This document shows, one piece after another, positions 57,129-64,000 of a stretch of 64,000 nt of DNA (position 1 is its first letter; every line of letters begins with the position of its first letter). This DNA comes from CAZTHM01 sp041946825. GTDB lineage: Bacteria; Acidobacteriota; Terriglobia; UBA7540. The position numbers and the translations under genes were made by a program. The notes under the pieces were generated by a model. The model did no database searches. It had not been told where the DNA came from and saw nothing but the letters and a program-made list of their open reading frames with translations. The stretch lies in NCBI GenBank assembly GCA_041946825.1, contig JBHGBD010000011.1, forward strand, positions 1 to 64,000. Direction: 5' to 3'.

Positions 57129-58508
57129 ATGACTTGGACTGCCGAGTTGGCCAAGATTGTCGCCGGACAGGTTCTGCTGGATGAGGCCACGCGCGACGCC
57201 GTGGCAACGGATTTTGGGCGGCTTATCGTGCGAAAGCCGTCGGCGGTGGTTCGGCCGGCCTCGGCCCAGGATGTCGCCAACGTCGTTCGATTCTCCGCCA
57301 AGAATTCGCTGGGAGTCTCCACACGTGGCGGCGGACACTCTCAGACCGGCCAGTCCCTTTCCGAACATATCGTGCTGGACATGACCTCGCTTAGCGACGT
57401 GCGCCGCATCGACGAGCAGGGCGGCTACGTCGTCTGCCAGGCAGGACTGACGTGGCGCGGGCTAGTCGAGCAACTCGCCGCGCGGCAACTTTCGCCGCCG
57501 GTGCTCACCAACAACCTCGATGTCACGATTGGTGGGACCCTCTCCAGCGGCGGGCTGGGCGTGGCATCGTGGCGGCACGGGACGCAAGCCGACAACTGCC
57601 TGGAGTTGGAGGTCGTTACCGGCACGGGCGAGATCGTTCGCTGCTCACCCGAACAGGACCGCGACCTTTTTGACGCCGTCCGCGCCGGCATGGGCCAATT
57701 CGGCGTCATCACGGAAGCCATGCTCAAGTTACGGCGTCATCATCCCAAGTTCCGCAGCTACTACCTGCTCTACGACAACTTAAATTTCCTGCTCGAAGAT
57801 CTCCAGACCCTCATGGTCGAAGAGCGATTTGACTATCTGGAATCGTGGTGCGCTCCGTGCCCGCAGGGGTTCCGCAAAGTGGGCGAGGGCCGCACACCTT
57901 TCGCGCAGTGGTTTTTCCCGCTCCACGGCACCATCGAGACCGACGGGACGAGTCACCCGGAAACGACGAAGAAGCTCGCGGGCCTGCGGCTCTACAAGCA
58001 TGTCCACTCCGAGGACGGCGAGATCGGCGAGTTCTTCGCGCGCCTCGACGGGCTGTTTGCGCTGTGGAAGCGCGGCGGGGCCTGGGACTTCACCCACCCC
58101 TGGATGGAGTGCGTGCTTCCCTGGCAATCCACCATGATGTACATTTCTCGCGTACTCGAAAACTTCCCCCCGCAGGCGTTGGTCGGCGGGCACATCCTGC
58201 TCTGGCCGGCGCGCGGCAACGTTTCCGCCGCCCCGCTCTTCATGCGGCCAAAATCCGATTTTGTGATGGGCTTCGGGATCCTGCCCGCATTCCCCAAACA
58301 CCTCGTCGAAGAGCCCCTCTTCCATCTCAACATGGCCAGCCAGGGCGCCATGATGCTGGGCGGCAAGCGCTATCTCTCCGGATGGATCAAGTTTGACCAC
58401 AACCAGTGGAAGGCGCACTACGGCGAGATGTGGTCCAAGGTCGTCGAGCTGAAGAAGAAGTTCGACCCGCAGGGGGTGCTGAATCCCGGATTCGTGCTGT
58501 ACGACTAA
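57129..58508 (+). CDS. FAD-linked oxidase resembling cytokinin dehydrogenase
   Basis: 459 aa from ATG 57129 (GGAG at 57120-57123). PCMH-type FAD domain with STRGGGHSQTGQSLSEHIVLDMTSL, where the His of GHS is the usual site of covalent FAD attachment, and VTIGGTLSSGGLGVASWRHGTQADNCLELEVVTGTGE. The C-terminal substrate domain ends in FDPQGVLNPGFVLYD. RxGxGHS, GGTLSxxGxG and RHGxQxxNxLELEVVTGxGE match plant cytokinin dehydrogenase block by block, more closely than most bacterial FAD oxidases. No signal peptide. Substrate needs testing. Confidence 0.88.
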   Translation: MTWTAELAKIVAGQVLLDEATRDAVATDFGRLIVRKPSAVVRPASAQDVANVVRFSAKNSLGVSTRGGGHSQTGQSLSEHIVLDMTSLSDVRRIDEQGGYVVCQAGLTWRGLVEQLAARQLSPPVLTNNLDVTIGGTLSSGGLGVASWRHGTQADNCLELEVVTGTGEIVRCSPEQDRDLFDAVRAGMGQFGVITEAMLKLRRHHPKFRSYYLLYDNLNFLLEDLQTLMVEERFDYLESWCAPCPQGFRKVGEGRTPFAQWFFPLHGTIETDGTSHPETTKKLAGLRLYKHVHSEDGEIGEFFARLDGLFALWKRGGAWDFTHPWMECVLPWQSTMMYISRVLENFPPQALVGGHILLWPARGNVSAAPLFMRPKSDFVMGFGILPAFPKHLVEEPLFHLNMASQGAMMLGGKRYLSGWIKFDHNQWKAHYGEMWSKVVELKKKFDPQGVLNPGFVLYD

Positions 58509-58563
58509 CCCCGGAAGACCCTCAACTCCCGCAAGCCGGAAAGACAGAGAGACGGATTTCTGT

Positions 58564-58569
58564 TAAAAT
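58564..58569 (+). promoter_or_regulatory. Candidate -10 box of the toxin-antitoxin operon
   Basis: TAAAAT ends six bases before the antitoxin ATG, so a transcript from it would be almost leaderless. No clear -35 hexamer is visible. Confidence 0.25.
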
Positions 58570-58575
58570 GGAAAC

Positions 58576-58797
58576 ATGAAGAGGAAGACTACGGTCTACC
58601 TGGATGACGCACTCCTCCGTGCATTGAAGGTCGCCGCAGCACGGTCCGGCCAGCACGAGTACCAAGTGCTCGAGCATGCTCTGCGGTCTCACTTGGGTTT
58701 GGAGTTGCTGGGAAAGGTCGGCGCCAAGTCCACACTGGGCGAGAAGGAGGCGCTGGACCTGGCGTATGGAGAGCTCCACCGCAGTCGAAAGCGCTAA
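58576..58797 (+). CDS. Ribbon-helix-helix antitoxin
   Basis: 73 aa. N-terminal KRKTTVYLDDALLRALKVAAAR is a ribbon-helix-helix beta strand plus two helices; the C-terminal half (GEKEALDLAYGELHRSRKR) would bind the toxin. It ends TAA directly followed by the GTG of the PIN gene. Such antitoxins repress their own promoter. Confidence 0.85.
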   Translation: MKRKTTVYLDDALLRALKVAAARSGQHEYQVLEHALRSHLGLELLGKVGAKSTLGEKEALDLAYGELHRSRKR

Positions 58798-59208
58798 GTG
58801 TATCGCGTCGTCATCGATCCCGGCGTACTAATTGCCGCGTTGATTTCGTCCCGGGGTGCCCCGCGTGTCCTCCTGGAGGCGTGGATCGACGGCGCCTTCG
58901 AACTCCTGGTCTCTCCCACTCTCATCGATGAACTGAGCCGCGTCCTTCGCCGCCCCAAGTTCCGGCCATACGTGAGCGAGCAGGAAGCGCGCGCGTACGT
59001 CGCATTCCTGCAGCGCTTCGCCAGCTTGTACCCCGACGTAGACTTGCCGCCGCGAGTGGGTCCCGATCCTGGGGACGACTACCTTCTCGCGCTGGCACGC
59101 TCGCAATCAGCTGACGTACTCGTGTCAGGCGATCGCGACCTGTGCGAGCTAAGAAACGTCAGACCTCCAATCCTTACGCCAAGAGCCTTCTTGAACCGCC
59201 TTCGCTAA
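58798..59208 (+). CDS. PIN-domain ribonuclease toxin
   Basis: 136 aa starting at GTG 58798 with no spacer after the antitoxin stop, so expression depends on coupling. PIN acidic residues are in VVIDPGVLIAAL, IDELSRVL, DPGDDYLLALA and SGDRDL. It likely cleaves RNA when free of antitoxin. COG1569-type putative toxin family. Isolated pair with no other mobile genes around it. Confidence 0.9.
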   Translation: MYRVVIDPGVLIAALISSRGAPRVLLEAWIDGAFELLVSPTLIDELSRVLRRPKFRPYVSEQEARAYVAFLQRFASLYPDVDLPPRVGPDPGDDYLLALARSQSADVLVSGDRDLCELRNVRPPILTPRAFLNRLR

Positions 59209-59242
59209 TCGGCGTGGCGTGAACGTCTGGATTCAGTGTCCC

Positions 59243-60661
59243 TTACACTTCCTCTGGCACGACGTAAGGGGCGCGGTAGCCGCGGTCGCCGTCGCGCAGG
59301 ATGCGGTTGGCCTCGTCGTCGCCGTTCACCTGCTCAGTGGCAGGATCAAAATGCAACGTGCGCCCCACGCGGTACGCGGCGTTACCGAGGTGGAGCAGCG
59401 TGCAGGAGATATGGCCCTCCTCGACCGGCGCGTTCAAGTCTTCCTTCTTGCGGCTGCGCACGCAATCGACGAAGTTCGCCCAGTTATTGCCTTCCTGCGC
59501 GGCGGTCGGCCCAGGCTCCTGCTCTTCGCCTAGCCACGTCCGGTAGGCGTCGTAGCCGTTCATGGCCATGTAGCCTTTGGAGCCGTAAAAGATGTTGCCG
59601 ATGGTGTTCTGCGGCCCCTTGCGCTTCTTCGGCTCGGCGGCATTCCCCAGCGCCGCGGGCACTTCGCCGCCGCCAAAGCTCGGCTCGCCGATCAGCGCCT
59701 CGTGGTTGGAGATCCAGTGCCGGACCTCGAACTCCATCATCCTTTTCTTGCCATCGGGCATAACAAACTCGTACGCCACGTTGAGTGTATTCGGTGTCTC
59801 CTGGTCGTCGTCGAACATGAAGTGCCCGCCGATAGCCGACACTTTACTCGGGAATTTAACGCCCAGCCCCCAGCGCGCCAAATCGAGTTCGTGAATACCC
59901 TGGTTGCCGAAATCGCCATTGCCGGTGTCCCAGATCCAGTGCCAGTTGTAATGGAAGCGGTTCTTGGTGAAAGGCTTCATAGGCGCTGGCCCGGTCCACA
60001 GATCGTAGTCCACTCCGGCAGGGACGGGCTCGGGGGGAGTCTTGCCGATAGACTTGCGCCACTTGAAGCACAAGCCGCGCGACAGGTAAAGCTCGCCCAC
60101 CAGACCGTCGCCGAGCTTTTTGACGCCGTCCTTGATGGCCACGCCCGAGCGGCTGTTGGTGCCGTGCTGGACGATGCGGTTATATTTCTGAGCGGCGCGC
60201 ACCAGTTGCCGGCCTTCGAACCAGTTGTGTGAGAGCGGCTTTTCGACGTAGACGTCCTTCCCCGCCTGGCATCCCCAAATCGCTTGCAGCGAGTGCCAGT
60301 GGTTGGGGGTCGCGATCGAGATGGCGTCGATGGATTTGTCCTCGAGCGCCTTACGCAAATCGACAAACGTGTGCGGCTTGGGCAACTTCATCTTTTCCAT
60401 CTGGCTGAGGCGCTGGTTCAGGACACTCTCGTCGATCTCGCAGAGGGCGGCGACCTCGACATTCTTCAGCTTCGAGTATTCCTCGACGTGCGCCCAGCCC
60501 TGGCCATGCACGCCCACCACGCAAACGCGGACGCGGTCGTTGGCGCCGAAGACCCGCTGCGGCTCGGTGAGAAAGGTGATGCCTCCCAGCGCGGCGAGGC
60601 CGGCCGAAGTGGCGCTCGACTTCAGAAAATCCCGGCGAGTGATTTCGGACTCTTGGCTCAT
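59243..60661 (-). CDS. Tat-exported Gfo/Idh/MocA-family oxidoreductase
   Basis: 472 aa. Twin-arginine signal (TRRDFLKSSATSAGLAALGG), Rossmann domain (RVCVVGVHGQGWAHV), EKP motif (YVEKPLSHNWFEG), and the long C-terminal substrate domain with IHELDLARWGL. Ribosome site GGAG is present. Export with cofactor bound implies an oxidoreductase acting on extracellular or periplasmic sugars. Substrate unknown; length matches the secreted subgroup common in Acidobacteria and Planctomycetes. Confidence 0.9.
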   Translation of the reverse strand: MSQESEITRRDFLKSSATSAGLAALGGITFLTEPQRVFGANDRVRVCVVGVHGQGWAHVEEYSKLKNVEVAALCEIDESVLNQRLSQMEKMKLPKPHTFVDLRKALEDKSIDAISIATPNHWHSLQAIWGCQAGKDVYVEKPLSHNWFEGRQLVRAAQKYNRIVQHGTNSRSGVAIKDGVKKLGDGLVGELYLSRGLCFKWRKSIGKTPPEPVPAGVDYDLWTGPAPMKPFTKNRFHYNWHWIWDTGNGDFGNQGIHELDLARWGLGVKFPSKVSAIGGHFMFDDDQETPNTLNVAYEFVMPDGKKRMMEFEVRHWISNHEALIGEPSFGGGEVPAALGNAAEPKKRKGPQNTIGNIFYGSKGYMAMNGYDAYRTWLGEEQEPGPTAAQEGNNWANFVDCVRSRKKEDLNAPVEEGHISCTLLHLGNAAYRVGRTLHFDPATEQVNGDDEANRILRDGDRGYRAPYVVPEEV

Positions 60662-60736
60662 GGATGACTCCTTTGTTTTGATTGCGCGCAGATTATACCC
60701 TCGATGCGGCGCGAGCGAGACGAATTCTTGCGGACC

Positions 60737-60785
60737 TGTCGTCCTGAACTAGCCCTGGCGCTTGCAGGAAGGTGAAGGATCTCCG
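60737..60785. repeat. Degenerate copy of the GTCATTCTGAGC-class element
   Basis: TGTCGTCCTGAACTAGCCCTG ... GAAGGTGAAGGATCTCC: only the outer words TGTCnTCCTGA and GAAGGATCTCC are recognisable, with an insert between them. Compare 32818-32884. Confidence 0.4.
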
Positions 60786-60855
60786 TTTTGGCTTCTCAAG
60801 TTGATCCGGTGGATGCTTCTCCGCCACGGGGCACGCCGGGGAAATGTCGGAACCC

Positions 60856-61671
60856 TCAAATCATCAATTCGCGGCGGATTGACTCGGCGAAGACCTTCAC
60901 GCCAGCGAGGGGCTGAATCACAATCTTCGCCTCTTCGAGGATGGTACGGGTGGAATTTGCGATTTCGTCTTCGGCGGCGGGAAGGCCGCCGACGACGGCG
61001 GTCAAGCCGGCGGGTTCTTTGGCGCGGACTTTGAGGATACGGTCTTTGAGTGTCGCGGCCAAGTCGTTATCGCGCTTGAGCGATAGGGCATGGACGAATT
61101 TGATGTGGCCGTTCGGTTTCCCATCGACGAGCAGCGGCATATAGCCGAAATCAAACGAAAAGGGATCGCCTTCGTGAGTCCAGCGGTAGGCCGGGACGCG
61201 CCGTTCGAGCCGGTCCAGGACCCCTGCACGCGCCAGCGCGTCATTCAATCGCTGCTTGATGCGCATGCGCGAATCCTGCTCGATCGCGGGCGCGACGCGC
61301 GTGCCGACGTAGCGGGAATAGAGGTTTTCAAGCTCCGCCTGCGGGTCAACGGCCAGACAACCGCGCGGCGGGGTGACCTGGATGAGATTTGAGTAGCTTT
61401 CCTGCATTTCCCGGATGAAAACGTCGAGCTCCTTCTCGCGCTCCTTGATTTGCTGCTCAAAGTGTTCGGGAAGGGCTTTCAGGAGCTCCAGATCTGCCTG
61501 CGGGTGGAAGTCCCGCACGCGGCGGAAGTCGTCGGTGAAGAGGCAGTCGAGATACTCCTCCTGCTGGCTGTAAAGGAACAGGCCGATATTCAAGCCTTCA
61601 TCGCGGGCGATGTCCGGGACGTAGCGCACTAGGAAGAAGGTGCAGGGCTTTGGCTTGGTTTCTTCCGCCAT
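60856..61671 (-). CDS. DUF3037 protein
   Basis: 271 aa. Opens FFLVRYVPDIARDEGLNIGLFLYSQ, then a charged helical central part (FEQQIKEREKELDVFIREM) and a C-terminal domain with DFGYMPLLVDGKPNGHIKFVHALSL. This matches the DUF3037 family (about 120-residue core) with extra C-terminal sequence. No catalytic motif or membrane segment is evident. It lies next to a HipA-like kinase gene on the same strand, a pairing I recall from several bacterial genomes. Function is unknown. Confidence 0.7.
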   Translation of the reverse strand: MAEETKPKPCTFFLVRYVPDIARDEGLNIGLFLYSQQEEYLDCLFTDDFRRVRDFHPQADLELLKALPEHFEQQIKEREKELDVFIREMQESYSNLIQVTPPRGCLAVDPQAELENLYSRYVGTRVAPAIEQDSRMRIKQRLNDALARAGVLDRLERRVPAYRWTHEGDPFSFDFGYMPLLVDGKPNGHIKFVHALSLKRDNDLAATLKDRILKVRAKEPAGLTAVVGGLPAAEDEIANSTRTILEEAKIVIQPLAGVKVFAESIRRELMI

Positions 61672-61677
61672 GATTAC

Positions 61678-61733
61678 CTGTAGGGGCAGGCCTTTTGCCT
61701 ACCCGGTCGAGGGCGGCCACAAGGCCGCCCTTA
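61678..61733. repeat. Double-hairpin element ending on the HipA-like gene stop codon
   Basis: Stem 1 GGGCAGGC (61684-61691) with GCCTACCC (61697-61704), one mismatch, loop CTTTT. Stem 2 GGGCGGCC-ACAA-GGCCGCCC (61711-61730), perfect. The HipA-like stop codon TAA (61733-61731) is the next triplet. Same layout as the elements at 43252 and 36713. Confidence 0.75.
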
Positions 61734-62630
61734 CCTCCAATTCGGGAACGGCGAGAGCGCGCTGTTGCGGGCGTCGATCAACGCCTGGCGGACGCGTCGG
61801 CGCCGCTCGAACAAACTCTCGGCCAGCCGCAGCAGTTTCTCGGTCCCGCTCTGAGCGGGATCGCCGCACCAATCTTCCGGAATTCCGCGCAAACACGCTT
61901 CGATTTCCGCCGCCTCGAGATTCTCCACGCGGGAAAGAAATGGCTCAAAAGAATTCAGGCTGTGGATCCCCTCGTAGACCAGCCGGCGCGGGTAGAGGCT
62001 GCGGATGGGGCTGTCCGGGAAATTCCAATCGCCGTCGTTGAAGCAGAAACCATGATCAATCAGCGCCGCCGAGTATGTGGAGCCCTCCTGGTCCACGCTG
62101 CGATAGAAGATCATCTGGCGGCCGTCGCAATTGCACGTCCACTTGTCGAACACCAACGCGCCCAGGAAAACGTGCGGCGTCTTTTTGACGACGCTTTTCA
62201 GCAGGCGGTCAGGCAGAAAATCCACGACTAGGGTCCGCGCAGGGGCGCCGGGAAAACGCGAGCCGAATTGCAGCCCCACGGCGCAAGGCTCGCGCCGGGG
62301 GCCAATCTCGAATTCCAGAAGGGGATTGCTTTCAACCAACACGGCGGGAACATCCACGAATGCCGGGTCCGGCACCGGCAGCCCGATCAGGCGCGCCAGA
62401 CGGGCGGCCAGCATTTCATTGGCAAGCACGCGGACGTGCTGAGGGTTGTTGCGGAACTTGACGACGTAGTTCTCTCCGTCCGCGCAGCGCAGAAGGTAGG
62501 GTTGGGAGGCGCCGCGCATACGCCGTACAAACTCCACGGCCAGAACCGTCGGCAGCGCGTCCGCTTGAGGAGTTCGGCTTAGCACGGGCGCGCGGGAAGG
62601 CGAAGACGGAGGGTCGTCAAAGGGCCTCAT
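61731..62630 (-). CDS. HipA-like serine/threonine kinase (HipA_2 type)
   Basis: 299 aa. Kinase-like residues: GENYVVKFRNNP with catalytic Lys, and near the middle FDKWTCNCDGRQMIFY and ALIDHGFCFNDGDWNF, which resemble the catalytic loop and the metal-binding DHG/DFG equivalents. It has no N-terminal DNA-binding or HipA_N domain, as in the stand-alone HipA_2 family. It is followed by the DUF3037 gene, 59 bp apart, separated by the double-hairpin element. Likely a phosphotransferase; substrate unknown. Confidence 0.75.
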   Translation of the reverse strand: MRPFDDPPSSPSRAPVLSRTPQADALPTVLAVEFVRRMRGASQPYLLRCADGENYVVKFRNNPQHVRVLANEMLAARLARLIGLPVPDPAFVDVPAVLVESNPLLEFEIGPRREPCAVGLQFGSRFPGAPARTLVVDFLPDRLLKSVVKKTPHVFLGALVFDKWTCNCDGRQMIFYRSVDQEGSTYSAALIDHGFCFNDGDWNFPDSPIRSLYPRRLVYEGIHSLNSFEPFLSRVENLEAAEIEACLRGIPEDWCGDPAQSGTEKLLRLAESLFERRRRVRQALIDARNSALSPFPNWR

Positions 62631-62745
62631 ACGCGGTGGCGAGGGTTGGCTGCGGGGAAGGACTCAAGGCTCTACACGAATCCTCTCGAACCTGCCCGGA
62701 GATCACATGGAGACCTCCGGGCGGGTGGGAATCGGAACACAGTTT

Positions 62746-63111
62746 CTAGCGGCGCCGGGCTTTCTTGGCCTTCTTCTTGGCCTTTGGGGCTTTCTTTTTT
62801 GGGGTCGGCTTTTTCGCCTTCTTGGCCTTCTTCGGCTTTGCCGGCTTCTTGGGTTTGGCCTTCTTTGCCGGTTTGCGAGCGGTCGCGGCGCGCTTGGCGG
62901 CCAACGCAGGCGCGGGGGCCGGCACGGTGATGCTCGCGGGCGCGGGAGCTTCTACGGCAGGAACCGTTTCTTCGTAGGAGACTTCCTCCTCGAGTTCCTC
63001 GCCCTCTTCTCCCAACTCCTCCTCTTCTTCCTCGTGAAAGTCGGAGGAGAGTTCGTCTCCATAATCCTCCAATTCGTCGCCCGGCTCTCGATCGTGCATG
63101 TCAAACCTCAT
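62746..63111 (-). CDS. Acidic-basic histone-H1-like protein
   Basis: 121 aa from ATG 63111, preceded by GGAGGAGG; the longer frame to 63273 has no ribosome site. The N-terminal half is very acidic (DYGDELSSDFHEEEEEE, GEELEEE). The C-terminal half is an AKKPAKK-type lysine/alanine/proline repeat resembling eukaryotic H1 and bacterial histone-H1-like proteins, which bind DNA. The acidic half could mask or regulate the basic tail. No membrane segment. Low-complexity sequence weakens any homology claim. Confidence 0.75.
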   Translation of the reverse strand: MRFDMHDREPGDELEDYGDELSSDFHEEEEEELGEEGEELEEEVSYEETVPAVEAPAPASITVPAPAPALAAKRAATARKPAKKAKPKKPAKPKKAKKAKKPTPKKKAPKAKKKAKKARRR

Positions 63112-63298
63112 GACTCCCTCCTCCTTTCGCCCCATTCCACAGACGATTAAGAAGCAGCGGAATTCGCTCGAGGACAGGTCCCTCGCCCCGGAGCTGCGCC
63201 GCGAGGCAGATGTATACCACGAAATTTCCCATGTCAAGGGCAATGATGAAAATGGCTCCTGGGGCGGGGCCATAGAAGATCGAGCGCAGGACTATAGG

Positions 63299-64000
63299 CT
63301 AGTGAGCGGCGAGAGGTCCCGGATCGGCCGGCCGCGGCGAGGCTTTCGCCGCCGGGGCTGCGGAAGCTACCGAGGGGGACTGGGTCTTCTTGGCGGTTGG
63401 CGTTCGTGAGGCTTTCGCCCGCCGCGCCGTCCTTGATCGGGCGCTTACCGTGGCGCTGGTTGAGGCGTAGATCCGCAGCCTGGCTCCCGGCGTGAGCCGG
63501 GAATCCGGCATCTTGTTCCAACGGCGAATCTGATAGGGGGTGACGTCGAAACGGTCAGCGATGCGTTCCAGGGTATCGCCCGTTTTGACGCGGTAGATGA
63601 AGAGCCGCCGCAGGCCGCGCTCACGCACGCGGGCGAGCGAGGACTCGCTTCCTGTGGCAAGAGGAATCACCAGTCGCGACCCGGCCGTCAAGTCAGCGCC
63701 TGTCTCGAGGCTGTTGGCGCGCGCCAGGGCTACCGTTGTCACCTTGTAGCGCCGCGCGATCCCCGCCAGCGTGTCGCCTTCATCCACCTTCGTCGCCCGC
63801 CACCAGATCCGCTTGTCGGGCGGGATCATGGCGATACCCGCCTCGTAGGCGTCTCTGGTTCCTAACGGCAGCTTGAGGACGTAATCGGGGTTGTTGGCGG
63901 GGGTCGTCCAGCGCAGCAGGCCCGGGTTCAGCTTGATCAATTCATCCACTGGCCGGTCGATGAGCTGCGCTACCAGCCGCAAGTCAGTAGGCGAACTGAC
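63299..64000 (-). CDS. C-terminal part of MltD-like lytic transglycosylase with LysM domains
   Basis: The frame runs off the right edge of the window (in-frame sequence SSPTDLRLVAQLIDRPVDEL... to position 64000), so only the C-terminal about 233 residues are seen. The first part (LRLVAQLIDRPVDELIKLNP) matches the post-catalytic region of MltD. Two LysM domains follow (ATKVDEGDTLAGIARRYKV... and YRVKTGDTLERIADRFDV) that bind peptidoglycan. A Ser/Ala/Pro-rich tail ends the chain. The catalytic goose-lysozyme-like domain would lie outside the window. Confidence 0.85.
   Translation of the reverse strand, partial: VSSPTDLRLVAQLIDRPVDELIKLNPGLLRWTTPANNPDYVLKLPLGTRDAYEAGIAMIPPDKRIWWRATKVDEGDTLAGIARRYKVTTVALARANSLETGADLTAGSRLVIPLATGSESSLARVRERGLRRLFIYRVKTGDTLERIADRFDVTPYQIRRWNKMPDSRLTPGARLRIYASTSATVSARSRTARRAKASRTPTAKKTQSPSVASAAPAAKASPRPADPGPLAAH

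Overview
The window is high-GC bacterial chromosome. It most resembles Acidobacteriota: a TonB-receptor-like outer-membrane protein with an N-terminal carboxypeptidase-regulatory-like domain, many Tat-exported Gfo/Idh/MocA and TIM-barrel sugar enzymes, an FHA/Ser-Thr kinase pair, a SYLF protein, and intergenic runs of short repeated words. This taxonomic call is an inference from gene content. No rRNA or tRNA gene was seen. The only RNA gene recognised is a signal recognition particle RNA cut by the left edge.

Layout. 1-1.1 kb: SRP RNA and a glycine-zipper lipoprotein. 1.1-10.9 kb (minus): a cytochrome c maturation operon ccmE-F-H, a CcmI-like zinc-ribbon protein, a carboxypeptidase-regulatory-like membrane protein, ccmA-B-C-D, then an FHA protein and a Ser/Thr kinase. 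CcmE carries Cys instead of the usual haem-binding His. 11.5-24.7 kb: carbohydrate block (SIS isomerase, DegT aminotransferase, two Gfo/Idh/MocA oxidoreductases, GH42-like beta-galactosidase, TIM-barrel isomerase) with a type IV pilin-like protein, the outer-membrane receptor and one unknown exported protein. 24.8-27.2 kb: a NYN/OST-HTH RNA-binding protein and a polysaccharide deacetylase.

27.3-39.6 kb (minus): the most striking region, one apparent operon hdrC-hdrB-hdrD-like-etfB-etfA-membrane Fe-S oxidoreductase-hdrA-mvhD-mvhG-mvhA-maturation protease. It joins a NiFe hydrogenase, a complete HdrABC core, an electron transfer flavoprotein and a membrane quinone-facing module. This predicts a flavin-based bifurcating or confurcating complex that couples H2, a disulfide or similar acceptor, ETF-linked (acyl-CoA-like) electrons and the quinone pool.

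40-49.3 kb: DUF6807 protein, GH2 glycosidase, alcohol dehydrogenase, SYLF protein, class I aldolase, an EryH/EryI-like isomerase pair and two unknown proteins. 49.3-54.7 kb (minus): lipB, two tandem E1-alpha genes, E1-beta and E2 of a 2-oxoacid dehydrogenase. 55-64 kb: a B12-type radical SAM enzyme, a cytokinin-dehydrogenase-like FAD oxidase, an RHH/PIN toxin-antitoxin pair, a Gfo/Idh/MocA protein, a DUF3037/HipA-like kinase pair, a histone-H1-like protein and the C-terminal part of an MltD-like LysM protein.

Non-coding structure is unusually rich. At least ten loci carry short-word repeat runs (GAAGTCA-, GTCGAAA- or GATCGGGC-type), often as two inverted arms, which begin at or cross gene ends and have been translated into protein termini. 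Four loci carry a different compact double-hairpin element, three of which end on a stop codon.
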